Of a stretch of 64,000 nt of DNA, positions 1-12,700 are shown one piece after another. Position numbers and translations under genes: made by a program. The first letter of the stretch is position 1; every line of letters starts with the position of its first letter. This DNA comes from Cymbidium sinense (Eukaryota > Streptophyta > Magnoliopsida > Asparagales > Orchidaceae), in NCBI GenBank assembly GCA_021442155.1, contig CM038221.1, positions 27,495,906 to 27,559,905 of the forward strand, given 5' to 3'. The notes under the pieces were generated by a model that saw only the letters and a list, made by a program, of their open reading frames with translations, searched no databases and was not told the origin of the DNA.

Positions 1-1429
1 TTCTAAGAGGGGCATTTTAGTCATTGTAGCCAAAATCCCAAAACACTCAATCTGGACGGTTCATATCGATTCATTTGATTGTAGTTAGTTTTTTGTGATT
101 TGACTACTCAAACGATATTCGATTTGTGTGATCTTAGACTCGTTGGATTTGTCTCGTCAAGCCACTCGATTTGAATATAAACACGCCAAATTTGAAAGTC
201 ATTTGCCTATTCAATCAATGTCTCGAAGTTTTTATGTATAATCTTTGGGCTTGATTCGAGCTTATTTGGGCTCTGCTTAACCTAATTTTAATGTCATTAA
301 ACTCGTCTCATTAAGTTGTTTAACTTGATTGCATACATGTTTAACCTTGAGATTCGTTCTTGATTTTCAAATTTTAAAGAAATATATCAACTTGTAATCT
401 CTCATATTCAATCGATAAAAGTGTAGGGTATTCTATCAATGAAAAAATTTTACATAATGGAGAAATTTTCTCTCAAATTAATTTTTCTTCACTTTTTTTT
501 CCTAAACTACTAATGTTGAATCCTTCTAATAACTTTAAAATTGATCCAACATATCCAATAATATTTCTAAGAGAACATCAAATGAAATTTCTAAAAAAAG
601 AACTTAATAAGTATCAAGATCATTTCATATATGATAATCTATTGATATAATTTAAATATTTTATATTAAAATAAAAATATTAAATATTTGAATTTATATT
701 GTTACAATCCTACATAATTATATAATATGAAGTACTTTCTTCTAAATGACTCATATTAACAATCTAGATAACATCTCATTTAGAATAAAAATGAACCACA
801 CTTAGAGGCCATTTGAGATCGATTTTATTTTATTTTCTACATTTTATTCTAAAATAATATATATATAATGATGATTATTATTTTAAAAATACTTAAAATA
901 TCTTAAAATTATTTTGAATGTTTTTAAAATATTTTTATTTATTTTTAAAAATAAAAGATAAAAGTACTTAAAAAATACACTAAACAAATAATTTAAGAAA
1001 AAAAAAAAAAAGAAAAAGAAAAAAAATACATAATAAAATTAATCCCAAATAGCTCTTAATAATTGTTAAACTAAATATCTCAACTTTGTGCATTAACTAT
1101 GAGAATTTTTAGATTTTTATTTCTAATCACTATCTTCTTGTATATAACATCTACATATAGTATTTAAGATCATGAAATTTTAATGACATTTATTAAGCAA
1201 CAAATATAAGCATATAAAATAAAATAAATATTATATTATTTGATTAATCAATCATAAATTGCTTGTAGGATACAAACCCCACCAATCTCTAGCTTTAGGG
1301 AAGGAATAATCCATCATTAACCTTATTGCTAAGCCTCATTTATTAGCTTAATGTCACATTTTCCTCATTAACCTTATTAGCTTTATGTTAAAAATAAAAC
1401 TAACTTCTTTAATTAATAAGCCATAGTAT
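1..1429. other. AT-rich upstream intergenic DNA
   Basis: No gene is visible. Positions 1-380 carry diverged sequence with 'gagctta' and 'actcg' runs like those in the hAT-like element at 41.6 kb, so this may be an old transposon edge. A Tourist-like MITE lies at 805-1055, with a poly(A)-rich tract at about 1000-1027 inside it. The rest is simple AT-rich DNA that probably includes the PDAP1 promoter. Confidence 0.5.
805..1055. mobile_element. Tourist-like MITE (PIF/Harbinger type), 251 bp
   Basis: The left end reads GAGGCCATTTGAGATCGATT. The right end, read on the other strand, is GAGCTATTTGGGATTAATTT. Both continue with TTATT, giving an imperfect terminal inverted repeat of about 24 bp. Both ends are flanked by TTA (802-804 and 1056-1058), the 3-bp target duplication typical of Tourist/PIF-Harbinger MITEs. 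The interior is AT-rich and non-coding. Confidence 0.65.
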
Positions 1430-1440
1430 CTATATATTTT
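1430..1440 (+). promoter_or_regulatory. Probable TATA box of the PDAP1-like gene
   Basis: The motif CTATATATTTT lies about 170 bp before the start codon, at the edge between AT-rich upstream DNA and a GC- and CpG-richer stretch (about 1500-1680) holding the leader and exon 1. Initiation around 1460-1475 would give a leader of about 140 nt with no upstream ATG. Position and context are the only evidence. Confidence 0.4.
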
Positions 1441-1609
1441 GACTCTCGCTTTTTTGGGTTATCAAAAAAAAAAGGGTTGCGTTAGATATAAGAAGATCGA
1501 GGTTGGAAAGTCGTGCTGTTCGTATTCGCGAAACGCTTCGGCTTTCCGGACGTCAGTCGTCCCCCTCGCCATCGCCGCCTTTCTCTGTTCTTTCTTGATT
1601 GGCGAGGTA

Positions 1610-4600
1610 ATGGTGAGGGGCAAGTTCAAGTCAAAGCCGACAGGCCGGAGGCTTTTTTCCACGCCGGAAGAGATGGGTACTAACAACTCCCCTCTCTCTG
1701 TCAAATCTATACTCGTATTGTTAATAGGATTAGTGGGATTCCTGGATTTGCTTTACTTATCGGATTAAGGTTTCTGCTGTTTATTTTGCTCTGTAGATGG
1801 GATTAGGTTTAATCATAAGCTGCATAAACTACTTTTCCATAACTTTGCTTTTATGAAAATCTTGTTACTCTGTTTTTTGTCATAGTGATTCAGATTTGAT
1901 ACATGGTAAGAGGAAACCAGTTGAACTAGTTTGAGTTAACTTGTATGATTGAGGAACAGGGGTGAGGACAAGCATCTAAATTTCTCAATTTGTTCATGGT
2001 AAATTAACTGTAGATGCTACCACAGAGGACATGGCGAATATGAACCTAGGTTACTTCTTGTGCTCAGCGCTATTGATTGGACTTTGATTTGGAGTTGAGG
2101 GAAGGAAATATAGGAGTTTGATTGTTAGATAGGGGAAAAAAAGGAGGATGTAGATTTTATTTTATTTATTTTGTCGAAGTTCTAAGAGAATAAAGTTTCT
2201 TATTTCATTCCTAAGTGGGATATAAAAAAAGAAGAAATGGTATAATTCATTTGATATATACACCCTTTTAGGAATAAGTGCTTCAAAAAATAGACTTATT
2301 ATTTGCTAATTAGAGTAAGGTAACACTATACTTGTTAATTAATTAGTAATTAATTTGGTCAATCAATGTATAGATAATCAGTTAATAAGTAAAAAATCAA
2401 CTTAAAATGTAGTAAATCTCAATTTGTCTTTTTTACATTGTAATTAAACACCCTCTAGTTCATGATTAGTCTAGTTTAAAACAAATTAGTATAATAAAAT
2501 TAAACTGACATCTAATTAGTTGTTGAATACATGTTAACTACTATTTAATTAGTATTTATTTAGAGTAATTACTTATTTATTTTGTTTAATCCTATACTAT
2601 TTGTCCTATTCAAATTATATTAAGTCATAATTAGCTCAAGGTGATGTTCTAATTATTCATTATTTTATTAAAATTATGCAAATTGTTTTGTTAATTTACT
2701 AGTCCATTTATAATTCCCTTAATTAAGTATTATGCATACCAATCCTTACTTAAATTATGATTAGCTTAATTTACAATTTTATAATTACTTCATGCAAAGA
2801 AAATTTAGTATATTGATTAATTGCCTTAATTAAACATTAATCATCCCTATTTTTCGTAATAAAAATTTAATTACTCATAAATTATTTTAAATTAACAACT
2901 TACTTATTGCTTGATTGAATAGTTAAAAAAATTAAACTATTAATTAACTTGGTTATATCTAGTTAATTTAAAACTGATAGAATAAGATAATTTTTTAATG
3001 ACTTTTTTAATTATAGACATATTAATTAATATCTAATACCTGAGTAGCCTCTTCCACACTTAAAATACATAATTATCTTAATTAAAATTTTATTAAGCTA
3101 TACTTAGCTTCAGTTAATTTCATTTTAATTAAGTGTTAGTTATGCAAATTATTAGATTAATAAATTATATCTAGTTAGCCTATTTTAACACTAACTAATC
3201 TACAAGAAGAAAGATGGATTTGCTAGGATTGTCAGGGAATAAACTTGAAATCATTTATAGAGCAGAGTAGTTTATGTTCTAGAAAGTGTTTGCTTATAAA
3301 GTTTGTTCTTTTTATTTTTGTTCATTTTGGGAGAGAGATGAAATTCTCCTTAAGAGAAAGCTTTTTCCTCTCCTTTGTTTTTTTATTCTAATTTTAAATA
3401 ACCATTCAAAAGGAAAATGTCACTTTCTTTCAAATTCCTTTATTTCCTCTACAAAATTTTTACTCCCAATTAGATTGGAAAGGATAAGCTTTAGACTTTA
3501 AAGACATAATTACATAAGGAAAATAATAATGAATAATTATATTTTAGGAAACTACAAGAATATCCTTGAAAAAGAACAATGCTTTGGGTGATAAGAGTTG
3601 AGTTCAAGCGATCTAGCCTGAACTTGAAACCATAAATTTTGATTTCAATTCTTTTTTCAGCCATGTTTCGTAGAGTAAGAAATGATTTATTTTGTGTTGA
3701 CTCAAACCTAGACTATTAGTTTAAAAGTATTTTTTTTAAAATCTATTTGTGCATATTATAGAGTGTGTGCACAAAAAATTTGAACTAATTTTAATTCTAA
3801 ACAAATTATTTTGTTTGCACATTCTTTATATATGTAAATGAATGTACAAGCCAACATATATGCATAAGAAAAATTTAGAAGAGATTTTTATAAATTAATT
3901 ACCCAATACATATGTATTTATAATTTAACCACCTCTCTAGTTTTTGAACTACTAGACCCATATATTTACGTGATCATCAGGAATTTTACAAAAAAGATTG
4001 GGCTTTTGTTAAGAATTTCAATATTTGAATGTCAATTTGAAAAATTAGGATTGAAGGTGGTTAATTTGTAAATATAGAAGAATAGGGTGACTGTGTATGT
4101 AAATACCTCAATTTAAAATTACCTAGTTAAAATACAATGTAACTAATTTCTTCTTCCATATTCTTCCTTCTTCCCTATCCCTTTCACCACAATTTTCCTA
4201 ATTTTGAGTGCAATATGTTAAAATTCTGATATATTATTATGACCGATTGTTTGTTCAAAAAATTTAGTTGCTTGGATTCATTTGTTAGTCATGTCAATGT
4301 TCAATCAACTACAATCCAAGGATTTGGGTGCAAGCTTGATATACTACTATGGTTTAGATGGATTGCTAATAAACTACTAGGATTTTTCCAACTTTAGTAA
4401 AATCTTGGCATTCTACTAGGTTTTATCGAACCTTGGTTTGCATAAAACCCTCATATTCAATTGATGTTTGGTTGCAACCTTGGAATTCAACATGGGGTTG
4501 ATTAGTTAAGTTGAGCTCAAATCTTAGTAAAATACTTAGGTTGAATGACATGATTCTTATCAATCGATAGAATCCTTGGTTGATTGGCATAATAATCAAC

Positions 4601-6736
4601 TAGTTTAAATCCAAGCAAATAATTAAGATTGAATAAACATTGGAAGAATATTAGTGTTTGTGTTAAGCCTCAATAAAGTACTCCAGCATGGTTGATGGGT
4701 TGATCCCAAAGTAAAATACTTGGGTTTGATGCAAACCCAACTTATTTTACTTTTTGAAATTTGTTGAAGAATGATCATGTCAATGAACAAGTGTCCTTTT
4801 GCTTGATTAAGATACTTTTAGTAGATCTAGGATCTTTGGTTGATTGAAATAAACTAAAAAATAGCTCAAGTGGGATGTATAGTGGGATTGCATTCGCATG
4901 GTATGGTGAGCTCATCAACTTTTTAAAGATCTCAATTATCATTCTAGGGTAGAAGGATTTAAACAATCTTGTAGTTAATCAATCATTAAAGTTTTGAAGT
5001 GTCCTTATTTACCAAATAAAATTTAAAATTAATGTAACTTCATTATTACAACTAATAATTTTGTTTGGTTTTTTTATATAATAGTGACTCACTACAGTTA
5101 GTTGTATGCAGATTTTCATTCTTTTTAAGTGGTCCTATTTAGAAAAAGAGAGGAACCATACTCTTTTTCCATTCTCTCTCTCTCTCTCTCTCTCTCTTTT
5201 GCTTCTATAAGCTTTTTGTATTGTTCTTGAAATGGTCAACTTTTTGTCTCTTAACCGAATTGGAGGCAAAAAAAAAAAAAATAATAATAATAATAAAAAT
5301 GTTGGTCCTTGGAAGACTGCTTCTGGATATTTCAACTTGATCAAACACAGTGCTCTGAGTAGGCTTTTGCGAAATTTGGTAGTTGGAAAATAAAGATGGG
5401 GAACTTGGTTGATGATCATAATATATAGATTCAGTATTATATTATTGGGAACTTTCTATTTCAATTAAAGTATTCTTGATTCCAAGTTTTGTGTTTGTAT
5501 GGTTAAGTTCGAATACCATCTTTAGTTTTGAATTTTGTTACTTTGACATTCCTTGTGTTGCTTCGAGATTTTGAATTATTTTACTTATTTCAGCTCACAT
5601 AGTACTTATGTTAGCTTTGAAGTTACCAATAATAACTACAGAAGCTAAACCCTTTTTGTTTTATCTCTTGGCTATGATGATTCTTAATTTTGTTGTCGGT
5701 GCTTAATATTCTTTCCATGCATTGTTTTTTTCTTTTATATGGCCTTGATTTTTTTAATTAATCACAACTAAATATTAGTAAGAAACCCTTCTTTGAATAC
5801 ATATGATTATTAAAATTCTGACATACAACTAGATCTCGGTGTCCTAGTTTTGAGTTTTCTTAACTTTCAAATCATAAGAAACTATGTTGTTTATTTATGA
5901 AGAGGGTCGTTTTAACTTGCTTCTAATTCATTTCTGTGCTTGTGTGCTGCAGCTGCAGGAACATCATCTCGTCCTCGCACTTTTAGAAAGGTAGAAACTA
6001 CTCAAATTCTGTTCAGACAATTGGGGTTTTAAAGACTTTCTATTACAAAATTATTCATACAGATATGTCCTATTTGGATATTCCTACTTTGCCTAACTAG
6101 GAATGAAAATTTATTATTTTTATGTGCTTGCTAGTTTTTCTTACTTTGATATCATTTAAGGCCACTGAAAGGTATAACCGCTAAAATATTTTAATAAAAT
6201 TGGTGTCTTTAGGACTTTTTTTTTTCTCAGAGTTATTCATGCAGATATTTTTTATTTGGGCATTCTTATTTTGCCTAAAAAAATGTGAATCTATTATCCT
6301 TTTGTTCCTTGCTTGTTTTCTTTGCCTTTTGACATCATTTAAGTTGAAGCTGCATCTTCGTCTCTAATTACCCATAGCCTAACCTGTTCCCATAATTTGG
6401 ACCTATTCAGTGGCTGCAAATGTCCAACTTTGCCATTTAATCCCAAAAAAATGCGGTAAATTAGCCAATTGTACCGGGAAATGTCCTAAATGCATTGATA
6501 CAGTAGGTTTAATTTTATTGCTTTATTGTTTCATGCTATTCAACAATTCAATTTAATATATGCAGTCAATGCTTTCTTCTCTATTCGTGAAGGTCCATAC
6601 TGAATTTACCCAATATTTTTTCCTCTATTGCTACATGGTGCAAGATCTGATTGACAAACAGTACCATAGGTCAAAAAAGTTTGGTTACATGTTCACCGTT
6701 AACATATACTATATATAAAATTGATTAATTGATAAG

Positions 6737-6782
<46 letters not shown>

Positions 6783-9700
6783 CTCACACCCTTATTCATC
6801 ATTAGGTTTAGTTTGCATCATGAACTATGTGTCATATCACATGCGTGCATACATATTTAAGGACATGGGACACCAAGAGAGAAAGGGGATTGAGTTGGGT
6901 ATGATACGATGCGCTTTTGACTTGTATCAAAATCTACCAGTTCAAAACTCACATAGTTAATGTATTGATTGAAGCTAAATACATAACAAAGAAAATATTA
7001 TACAAAAACTTTTTATATAATATTAAAGTATATAAACTACAGATCAAATCTATATTGTAGACAAATAAATTATAAAGCCTAACTAGTCAATGCGGGCTTC
7101 GAAAATTCGCCATCGACCTCTTGCGATGAAGAGAGTGTTTAAAATGTCGGCATAATTTTCAGAAGGTAGATGAAATAGTAGATAAGACACTATCCAGAAA
7201 TTTTGTTCTTATTTTGTAGATTTTAGATTTGGCCAAGTTTCTATGTTGATCCATTAATTACCTCATAATATTGAGAGAATGCTTTCGATTAAGGCTAGTC
7301 AATGAATCGCTAAATAACGAATGTATAATAGCAGTGAGTGAAGTTTGAATATTATGAGATTTATTATTTTATTTTAAAATTTTTGTTTGGGGAACGATGC
7401 GCCATCAAGATCATGGTTTCGATCTCTGGGTTGTCGCGTTCTGCCACTTAGTGAGGAGGTATCAACTTGACAGGATTTTTGTCAAGAACCATGGGTTACG
7501 CCATCGTGTGTCAGGGTGAAAGTTTGTAAGGACAAATCAACCTTACTAACATAGTTTTTACCTAATCAAAATACATTCTATAGTCACCAAAGAAGAAAGC
7601 CGTTGAGGAATATATGTGTCGTGAATCATAATTTAATGGTGTCATTTTAAAATCTGGCGAGGTCGGTCAGAATCATTTATGGTGCCATTTCGAAAATCGC
7701 GATAGAGACAGCCACGCCCTACGCTTAAGATTATGTGAAAATAATTATGATTTAATTTGAATTCTTTGAAAAAAAGTTTTCTTAATTATCCTCGACAAAC
7801 ATGGAATAGATTTTACTTTAAATTTAAATAATTAATTTCATTTAATTTATATTTTTTTATTTGAATGTTTGATCATTTTATAATTGATTTAGATTTAAGT
7901 ATGTAATGATTAGTTATTTAAACCTTAATAATGATAGTCCTTTTTTATCATATGGTTGTTGTAGGTTAATAGACCTTATCAACTCTGCCTTTTTTTTTGC
8001 AGAAGATCGGTTTGTGATTTTTTCTTTTGGGAGCTTGAATTTGAGAAGTTATGTCAATATATTTATTTCTTGCAATTATATGACAGGATTAGTTTCTCAA
8101 ATTTTATCAAATTATAATTCTTATAATATTATAATCAATTTTTAGATTTTGTTAATCCAGATCCAATCGTAGGACCTACCTGGGGTGTAGATATTTGTTC
8201 ATTTATTTTTGCATATAACTTGCATATTTTTCTAGATGTTTGATCATATATTTTAACATGTAAGATTGTTCTTTAAAATGTTAAGATGTCTAAATTGAAG
8301 TAAGTATATTTGACCTGACATATGTGTGAAATTGCAAGTATAGGTTTTGATACCTAAAAAAATTATAAATCAAGTGTAGATCTGTTCTTGTAAAAATGTA
8401 AGTTTAACATTCTCAAATACTTGGTGCAAATTAAATGAACATCTGTTCTAAATGATCAAGCATGTATCTGTACTAGATGATACAAAATATTTGTTTGCAA
8501 ATCAAGTTTAGATCTAAACCTTTCTAAGCTTGTCATAAATTAAGTGCATCTATCTTTGAAAGGCTATACATTTAATTCTTTTAAATACATGCTTATCAAG
8601 TGTAGTATCTTTCTTATTCAAGTTCCCATAAAAATTAGGAGGGATGTCATAGATTAAGTATGAATCTATGTGATGGAATGCTATGTCATAAAACATATTC
8701 AAGCTTGATTTATTCAAACACTCACACATGGAACCAAGCATATATGATTTTTTCATAACATATACCACATATCAAAATCAATAGAGAAATGAGATGTTAT
8801 AATATACACATGAGAGCTAGCCACATTTAAATCTCTTCATACATATTAGAATTTGAAAGTACAAGGGATTAGTTCAATTGTAAGCTCACATACGGACTTG
8901 GGCTTAATGGGCTTTTAGATTTGAAAGAAAATTATAGGCTTAAAGAGTTCATGAAATGGGTTTTCCTTTTTTATAAACTTATTTATAGATTTGGACCTAA
9001 TAGGCCTCTTAAAATAAGAGAAAATTATAAGCTTAAAGGTTTCATAAGATGAGTCATCTCTTTTTACAAACTCATTTATAGACTTGGGCCCATTGGCTTT
9101 TAAAGTTAAAAGAAAATTATGAACTTAGAGATTTCATAAGATGACCTTTTTATTTTTATTTTTTATTAGTCCATTTGAAATAAAATGAAATTATAAACTT
9201 AAAGGTTTCATAAGATGGGTCTACTCTTTTATAAGTTCATTTATAAACTTGGGCCCAATGGGCTTTTAACTTTAAAAGAAAATTATGGGTCCTCATTTTA
9301 TAAGCCCATTTATAAATTTGAGCCTAATGAGCCTCTTGAAATAAAAAGAACACGAGCTTCATAATTTCAAGTAGGCTAAATTATTTTTGTAAGCCCACTT
9401 AGGGAAATCAAAATGGGATGAATAAAGAAAAGAGATTTCGAGCTCTTATGTCATCATCATCATTTTCTTATTATTACCATTATATTTTTTATCATGACAT
9501 TTCTCTTTCTGTTTAATAAATTTTTTTGTTTTATATGCATTTTTTTTTCATGACATGATCCCATAAAGAGGGAGAAAAACTTCACTTCCTCTCCTCTTTT
9601 TTATTTATTACCCATTTATGAATAAGTTATGAAAAAGAAAGAAAGAAATCTAACTTTTAATGAATTTTCTCCCGCACTCCCCCCATTTTCCTCTCTTTTC

Positions 9701-12700
9701 TTTTCTTTTTCTTCTTTTTATTTATCATTTTCCTTTTCTCTCTTCTTTTCTCTCTTTTTTTATTGATATGACATAATCCTGTGGAGAAAAGAAAGAAACT
9801 TCCCTCTTTTTTTTGCCTTTCTCTCTTTCTCCTTAAATTCATGCCCATTTCATGAGTAATTTAGAAAGGAAATGACAAAAGAAGTAAAGGGGATGATGGA
9901 TTTTCCTCCTTTTTTATCATGCATTTATGCATAATTTTTTTAATCCTTATTAGTATTATTATTATCTTTTGCATGACATGATGTCGTGAAGAGAAAAGAG
10001 ATGAGGAGAAATCCTCCTCCTTAATACCATGCATAAAACAATATGACATTAATGGGATAATATAAATCTCATTTATTTATTTTGTCATCTATATGATATT
10101 AAATATTTTTGGCTTTATACAAAGGAGCTTGGATGATATTTTACTTAGTAAGAGAGCTTAATAATAAGCTAATATGCATTATAAGTATGAGAGCATTCTT
10201 CCCTCAAAAAAATTCTCTCTCATTTTTTTTCACATTTATCTCATAAGGAGCATTGCAAGTCTAAAAATTTATGAAGGAGCTTGCCAACAATTGGAATTGA
10301 TTTCAAACGGCATTACATTAACCCGTAAGTCATGTTTAACTTGATGTTCTAAATTTAATTTCAGTTTTCAACTTAGGATTGTATTTCTTGTATGAATGAT
10401 TCATTTTAAAATTCCCTTCCTCTTTTCTTTTTTTACTCCTTTCATGAAACATGCATGCTATTTTGAATATTCATGAGGGAAGAGAGAAGAATATGGCAAA
10501 TTCAACCATATTTATCATTTAACTTAAACTAAATTGCAACTTCAAGCAATCATAGATATTTCAAAATCATTTATCATTACAGTCAATCACTAAGTATTTC
10601 AAAATCATGATGCTTAGAATTCAAATACTTGGCCCAAAGCATGTTGATTTTAAAGTGTATTCTTTTCTTTTCTATTCCTTGCATGATTTTTATTTTACCA
10701 AAAAATTCAACAGCCTCTCGGCGTCATCTCCACATAGGGGGCTACCTCAGGAGATTAGACCTTCCCACCACGCTAAGAAAGACGTGCATGATATGTGTCA
10801 TTAGACACCACGATCGAAAATTTTATTGCCACCACGCCAAGAAAGGCGTGCATAGTAGGTGTCGTTAGATACCGCGATCAAAAATTTTATTTGCCTACCA
10901 CGCCAAGAAAGAAAGACGCGTGAAGTTTTAATATAGATTTTCGCGGAACAACGCGAGACTTATATCACAAAGAGATTTTCTCGTTGGAACAACATGAGTA
11001 CTCATAGATAAATTTTTCCGTCGATTGAAATAATGTGAATGATTTTATCATAAAATAGATTTCCTGTCACGCGGAAAACGAGAAAATACTTAAAGACAAA
11101 TTTTCCAAGATTTCCTTGCCACGCGTTGAACAAATGAGCAAGTTTAATACAAATTTTCCAGATTTGAATAATGTGAACGTGTACTTATCACAAAACATCT
11201 TTATATACTTGCATTTGCATGTGTATGACCTCTGATTTTCCCATAAGTAAAATTTGATTGATATAAAATAAAATCCTCAATTTTATCTATTTTATGTCAC
11301 ACATCAACATAAGATTGGATAGCCTCATGCATAAACATTTACTATATTTTCCGTTTTCTCCAAATCAAAAGAAAAGAAAAGGCGTCGCATATTAGTGGCT
11401 AAGGTTGAATTGATTTTCATATATCATGATGAAATTCTAGAAATTATAAAATGTTTTGAAATATGTTCTCCCATTTCACATTAATTTCATAATGAAGTGG
11501 TAGCTTAGCAATCTTGTCATAACATATAAGAATAACATATTCAAATGAAGCATAACATAAGACAAGAGAACCCCAAACCATATAAAAGGGATTTTGAATT
11601 GATGTCAAGCTCATCTATTTTTTATTTCATATTAATTTAACATGAACAATAGAAATTCTGGCAAACTGTTCAGAAGATTTTACTTGCAATCAATCAAAGT
11701 GTATGCCATACTATTCATCTTACTTAAACAAAAAAAGATCATTTTGGATTGCATGCCAATAAGATTTTGAAAAGCCTATTAAGTATGATAAGGCAAGATA
11801 AAAGCAAAGCCCAAGACTCATTATGCTTCATATCTTTTCTCTTTTTATAACTTTATTTGTATGTGATACATGATCACTTTAGGCTTCAACAAAGTAGAGA
11901 GTAAATATTTCAGATTTAATCAAAAGAGAATTACATAATCGGTGTGATTCACTTAAGAATTAAATCTGATATGAACACATGATCATAAACTGTTTAAATG
12001 ATGCACAACAATTATTTCAAATTGAATTTGATAGAGCTTCAATCTGAAATCTCATGTCATGGCTAAACATATACTCATATGATAATGAAATTCAAATAGA
12101 CCCAAGCTAAACACTTGTCCAAGAATAGAGATATGAAACAAAGTCAAACGAATTTAAATTCAACCCTTCCATTAGGCTAGGTAAGCTTTTTAGATTCAAA
12201 AAATCTCCACACGTGAGACACTAAGGGTAGTTGCATCAAGTCATAAAGAGCTTTCCAATTCCATGTTAATATAAAAATAGATTCAACATTTGAAATCAAT
12301 TATGATTGGAAGAAAGGAAAGTAAAGCCAAAGAAGAATTTTATTCCATTTTCTCCTTTTTTTTTTATAACTCTAATCACATGAATCATAAAGGAAACACT
12401 TGTATGCCAATAAACTCAAATGAGATCAAAACCTATCATTAGCAACTAATGACAAGAGACAAACAATATGCTAAACTCATATGCATGGGTTCAAAGTTTC
12501 AGATTTATCTAAGGAAGATGCTCACATGTTAATAAAATCAGTTAAGAGCAAAACCTACTATTAGCCAATAGTGACAAGGAAGTAAGCACACATACTAAGC
12601 TTATATGCATAGATTTGAAACTTTAGATTTGCTAAGAATGCTTGTTTGCAAAGCATATAGGCTAGTTTCAATTCAAATAGAGCAAGGAATCATATTGGAT

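Noticed and set aside
1462..1704. 80-codon frame on the - strand
   Set aside because: Antisense shadow of PDAP1 exon 1 and leader.
7385..7460. 'ggtttcgatctc' B-box-like word, possible SINE
   Set aside because: No A box at the right distance and no tRNA fold could be built. Similar B-box-like words in the dispersed repeat (about 48555) also lack a partner.
9657..10049. Lys- and Arg-rich frames on the - strand
   Set aside because: Direct result of the CTTTT/CCTCTT repeats; no conserved residues.
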